From assembly GCA_902795955.1 (NCBI GenBank), contig CADBNJ010000279.1:1-7927 (forward strand): a DNA stretch of 7,927 nt, given 5' to 3'. How positions within the stretch are numbered: the first letter of the stretch is position 1; every line of letters starts with the position of its first letter. This DNA comes from Oscillospiraceae bacterium. Its GTDB lineage: Bacteria; Bacillota; Clostridia; Saccharofermentanales; Saccharofermentanaceae. Both the position numbers and the translations under genes were made by a program. This document shows positions 5,852 to 7,927 of the stretch, one piece after another. The notes beneath the pieces are model-generated. The model had not been told where the DNA came from, did no database searches, and saw only the letters and a list, made by a program, of their open reading frames with translations.

Positions 5852-7558
5852 TTGTCGTTCTCAGATGATATTAAGCGCCAGGATGATCAGCGTAAGGCCA
5901 CACCAAGAGAGAAGATCTACACTTTCATAATCTTGGGCGTTGTTCTCTTTTGTCTTATTTTGCTCTTCCTCCATCCTTTCGTGAAGATCGCCGGGGGCAA
6001 CCTCACCTCCTTTGACACAAATGCCAATATCGGATGGACATATGAAGACGGCAATTCCGCCGACCTGACGAAGCTCCGGTTCAGCAATAACAAAGGCGTT
6101 GTAACGCGTGACATCACTTCTGTGTTCACCGCAGGCAAGGATCTCTGCTTCGAGACGAGCAACCTGTTCTTCAGGATCTACCTCAACGACGAGCAGATCT
6201 ATGACTTCCATCCGGAGATCCCGTTCTACTATGGCAAATATTACGGGGATTATACCCACTTTGTGAACATCCCTTTCTTCAAGGGAACCGGACACCTGAG
6301 GATCGAATATGAGGCATTGACGATCAACAACTGGACATCCTTCAGATCGGCAAGGCTGACCGAGGGCAACGACTACTTGAGAGAAGGCGTCGGAGCCGGA
6401 ATATTCCAGTTCGCGCTGTGCTTCACGTCCTGCATCATCGGACTCATCATCATCCTCATGGGGATCGTATTCCACGTAAGGCGCAACAGCATGCTCGAGA
6501 CTGTATCCCTCGGATCGCTGTCGATCCTCGTGGCATGCTTCCTGATGTCCAGCACAAAGATATGGCAGCTGCTCTTCATGGATTCCGCCATGCCGAGACT
6601 GACCGAATATATCGCACTTGCGCTCATGCCGGTGCCCTTTGTCCTGTTCGTATCATCCTATTCCGGTAAGCTGAAGCACAAGCTGCCGGTAGTAGTCTGC
6701 TGCACATCATTCTCGCTGTTTGCCATGATCCTCATTACACTCTTCACCGGGATCTTCGACTTCAGCGTTCTGCTCATGGGCATACATACGAATCTGATAA
6801 TCGCCATGATACTTCTCATAGCATTCTTTTTCTCTGCTATACGCAGCAAGGACAGCGACATACCCAGGCGCAATTCGCTTATTGTCGCTTTTGTCATCCT
6901 CATTATAACGGGTGTCATCGATATGGTTCTCTACTACGTAATGAAAGGCAGTTACAGTATCCGGACTGTCAACTACGGACTGGCTGCTTTTATCATAATC
7001 GTTGCCGTCTATGAGCTCCGCAACATCATGGAGATCAACCGCAAGACGAGTGAGGCGGATACAATGTTCCGCCTGGCCCGCGTTGACGGACTGACGGGAC
7101 TTGCCAACCGTTTTGCATTCGATGAGGCTGAGAAAGAGCTGTCTGATGACGAGACTTCGCAGGCCTCCCTGACGCTCCTGGACATCAACGACCTCAAGAT
7201 GGTAAATGACAGGTACGGCCACAGCGAAGGTGACCGCCACATCAAGGCAGCAGCCAGGATAATCGACGAGAGCTTCGGCAAGTACGGCAAGTGCTTCAGG
7301 ATCGGCGGCGACGAGTTCTTTGCCATCATCAAAGGCGCCGGACACGAAGCCCTGGTACTCAATGCGGTCCAGGAGATGACCGAAGCAATATCCCGTTACA
7401 ATCAGGATGTTAACCCGCCCATCCCGCTCCACATCGCCTGCGGAACAGCATCCTACGAATCGGGCATCAACACCGTCAGCGAGTCGGAGAAGCTGGCAGA
7501 CTCGCGTATGTATCTCCACAAGAAGAGGATCAAGGAGGCCAATGCCGCCCGCAGCTGA
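5852..7558 (+). CDS. Membrane diguanylate cyclase with extracellular domain and seven-span core
   Basis: This 568-residue protein ends in a GGDEF domain, which makes cyclic-di-GMP from two GTP. One span at about 23-43 leads to an extracellular, probably beta-rich domain (44-180). Seven more hydrophobic spans follow, at about 184-208, 217-240, 250-270, 278-301, 304-328, 342-364 and 374-391, leaving the C-terminus in the cytoplasm. This plan resembles 7TMR-DISM receptors, whose outer domains are often carbohydrate-binding folds. The GGDEF domain (about 403-562) has DGLTGLANR (412-420), the metal-binding Asp444 in LLDINDLK and an intact GGDEF (485-489), so activity is likely. The RxxD inhibitory site is absent; the residues there are GKYG. 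The start is TTG, preceded by AGAGAGG ten bases upstream; no in-frame ATG occurs until far inside. It is divergent from the sugar-sensing operon. The ligand is unknown. Confidence 0.87.
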   Translation: MSFSDDIKRQDDQRKATPREKIYTFIILGVVLFCLILLFLHPFVKIAGGNLTSFDTNANIGWTYEDGNSADLTKLRFSNNKGVVTRDITSVFTAGKDLCFETSNLFFRIYLNDEQIYDFHPEIPFYYGKYYGDYTHFVNIPFFKGTGHLRIEYEALTINNWTSFRSARLTEGNDYLREGVGAGIFQFALCFTSCIIGLIIILMGIVFHVRRNSMLETVSLGSLSILVACFLMSSTKIWQLLFMDSAMPRLTEYIALALMPVPFVLFVSSYSGKLKHKLPVVVCCTSFSLFAMILITLFTGIFDFSVLLMGIHTNLIIAMILLIAFFFSAIRSKDSDIPRRNSLIVAFVILIITGVIDMVLYYVMKGSYSIRTVNYGLAAFIIIVAVYELRNIMEINRKTSEADTMFRLARVDGLTGLANRFAFDEAEKELSDDETSQASLTLLDINDLKMVNDRYGHSEGDRHIKAAARIIDESFGKYGKCFRIGGDEFFAIIKGAGHEALVLNAVQEMTEAISRYNQDVNPPIPLHIACGTASYESGINTVSESEKLADSRMYLHKKRIKEANAARS

Positions 7559-7595
7559 GCTTTCTCTCTTCAGTCCCCGGGCAGCTTGATCATAT

Positions 7596-7611
7596 TGGTC
7601 GGCCGGGACCA
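7596..7611. repeat. Short GC-rich hairpin after the GGDEF gene
   Basis: TGGTC (7596-7600) pairs with GACCA (7607-7611) around the 6-base GGCCGG. GAT and ATC segments further out could extend it imperfectly. There is no T-run after it, so it is a poor fit to an intrinsic terminator; it could slow polymerase or protect the 3' end. Confidence 0.35.
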
Positions 7612-7632
7612 TCATCAACCGGTCAGTTATGG

Positions 7633-7746
7633 ACTTCCCCATAAAATCATAATTCCTGCCTGATTTTTCAGAGAAATGGGGAAATATAGCTATTATTCCC
7701 CATTTTCTACAAAAACAAACACTTTTGTTAAGCAGAATGGGGAAGT
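7633..7746. repeat. Four alternating copies of TTCCCCAT / ATGGGGAA in a concentric dyad
   Basis: TTCCCCAT occurs at 7635-7642 and 7696-7703, and its reverse complement ATGGGGAA at 7676-7683 and 7737-7744. Copies 1 and 3 are 61 bp apart, and so are copies 2 and 4. Copies 1/4 (as ACTTCCCCAT with ATGGGGAAGT, 10 bp) and copies 2/3 (10 bp) share exactly the same centre between 7689 and 7690, where ATAGCTAT is itself a palindrome. The strand can instead pair 1 with 2 and 3 with 4; within 3/4 a further stem ACAAAA/TTTTGT (7709-7714, 7723-7728) is nearly coaxial. It could be a structured RNA, a terminator cluster, or a small non-coding repeat element of the MITE kind. Confidence 0.6.
7674..7706. terminator. 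Candidate intrinsic terminator, possibly bidirectional
   Basis: AAATGGGGAA (7674-7683) pairs with TTCCCCATTT (7696-7705) as a 10-bp stem, and the inner ATAGCTAT closes the tip. On the plus strand a run of four T residues (7703-7706) overlaps the end of the stem, and three A residues precede it for the other strand. It lies 116 bases after the GGDEF stop. The T-run is short, so termination efficiency is uncertain. Confidence 0.35.
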
Positions 7747-7805
7747 TTCCGGAACCACGCCGGCAGGGTAAAAACAGGATTCATGTTAGTCATAGGTAAC
7801 CGATA

Positions 7806-7832
7806 CTGACCGAAGACACATCAGTCTGACCG
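7806..7832. repeat. Direct repeat CTGACCG, 20 bp apart
   Basis: CTGACCG occurs at 7806-7812 and 7826-7832. An inverted pair ACTGA (7805-7809) and TCAGT (7821-7825) overlaps the first copy. The spacing is close to two helical turns, as for paired regulator half-sites. It could belong to the promoter of a gene beyond the right edge. Confidence 0.3.
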
Positions 7833-7850
7833 CAACAGCGAGATCAGCGT

Positions 7851-7924
7851 TTCCGCAAAAAAACGGCAATCCTTCCGCATAAACTGCGGAAGAAAAGCTC
7901 AATTACTGCGGATTCCGCAATAAT
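7851..7924. promoter_or_regulatory. Cluster of TTCCGCA motifs with 22-bp phasing
   Basis: TTCCGCA occurs at 7851, 7873 and 7913, and the reverse complement TGCGGA at 7885 and 7907. The offsets 7851 to 7873 and 7885 to 7907 are both 22 bp. Two dyads result: CTTCCGCA with TGCGGAAG as a perfect 8-bp stem and 5-base loop (7872-7892), and a 23-bp near-perfect palindrome at 7902-7924 centred on 7913 (ATTA, TGCGGA, TCCGCA, TAAT arms). Such repetition in a non-coding end suggests a multi-site operator. A terminator is less likely because no T-run follows either stem. Confidence 0.5.
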
Positions 7925-7927
7925 CAG

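Larger units (their letters stand above)
7559..7927. other. 369-bp non-coding tail rich in inverted repeats
   Basis: No convincing gene is present between the GGDEF stop and the window end. The stretch holds a short GC-rich hairpin (7596-7611), a set of alternating TTCCCCAT/ATGGGGAA repeats (7633-7746), an 8-bp palindrome TTCCGGAA (7747-7754), a direct repeat CTGACCG at 7806 and 7826, and a TTCCGCA cluster (7851-7924). The left part is probably the 3' end and terminator of the GGDEF transcript. The right part looks like the control region of a gene starting beyond the window. Confidence 0.6.

Noticed and set aside
6707..7642. A 311-codon open frame on the minus strand across the GGDEF gene
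   Set aside because: The plus strand carries an intact GGDEF domain with canonical motifs; the antisense frame has no family resemblance and no good ribosome binding site was seen.
7727..7733. GTTAAGC, which fits the integron attC core-site pattern GTTRRRY
   Set aside because: No matching RYYYAAC partner lies at the far end of the dyad and no integrase or cassette is near; a 7-base degenerate match is expected by chance.
7676..7771. A 31-codon plus-strand frame starting at an ATGGGGAA box
   Set aside because: There is no proper ribosome binding site before it, and its sequence is dictated by the inverted repeats, which better explain the region.
7559..7927. Repeat-rich tail considered as a CRISPR array
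   Set aside because: The repeated units are only 7-10 bases, alternate in orientation and lack regular spacer-sized intervals; no cas genes are in the window.

Overview
The window looks like a chromosomal piece of a Gram-positive, Clostridia-type bacterium. The pointers are purine-rich ribosome binding sites, TATAAT-type promoters, lipoprotein signal peptides on the binding proteins, a YesM/YesN-type two-component pair, and a GntR-LacI hybrid regulator of the AraR type. GC content is moderate and AGG/AGA arginine codons are common, which would suit a gut or rumen Lachnospiraceae or Oscillospiraceae relative. That family-level placement is a guess.

Layout, left to right: (1) the first 53 codons of a sugar ABC-transporter binding lipoprotein, leftward and cut by the window edge; (2) a 474-bp divergent control region with promoters for both flanking genes and several operator-like dyads and repeats; (3) a rightward AraR-like repressor gene; (4) a tightly overlapping leftward operon of response regulator, sensor histidine kinase and a second, YtfQ-like sugar-binding lipoprotein, whose stop lies only 2 bp from the stop of the repressor; (5) a 144-bp divergent promoter region with two facing extended -10 elements; (6) a rightward gene for a membrane GGDEF protein with an extracellular domain and seven further membrane spans; (7) a 369-bp non-coding tail with two unusual repeat clusters, probably a terminator or structured RNA and then the control region of a gene beyond the right edge.

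The genes read as a sugar-sensing locus. An outward-facing binding lipoprotein is expected to report extracellular sugar to the membrane kinase, which phosphorylates the YesN-type activator. A likely target is the neighbouring sugar ABC transporter whose binding protein starts at the left edge. The AraR-like protein would add an intracellular sugar check. This resembles two known three-component systems, AraP-AraS-AraT of Geobacillus stearothermophilus and XylFII-LytS-YesN of Clostridium beijerinckii. The sugar cannot be read from sequence; the YtfQ-like and AraR-like families suggest arabinose, galactofuranose or a related sugar. The divergent diguanylate cyclase may link the locus to cyclic-di-GMP, but that link rests on gene order alone.

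The least explained parts are the concentric and alternating inverted repeats at 7633-7746, the 22-bp-phased TTCCGCA cluster at 7851-7924, and the dyads in the 162-635 control region.
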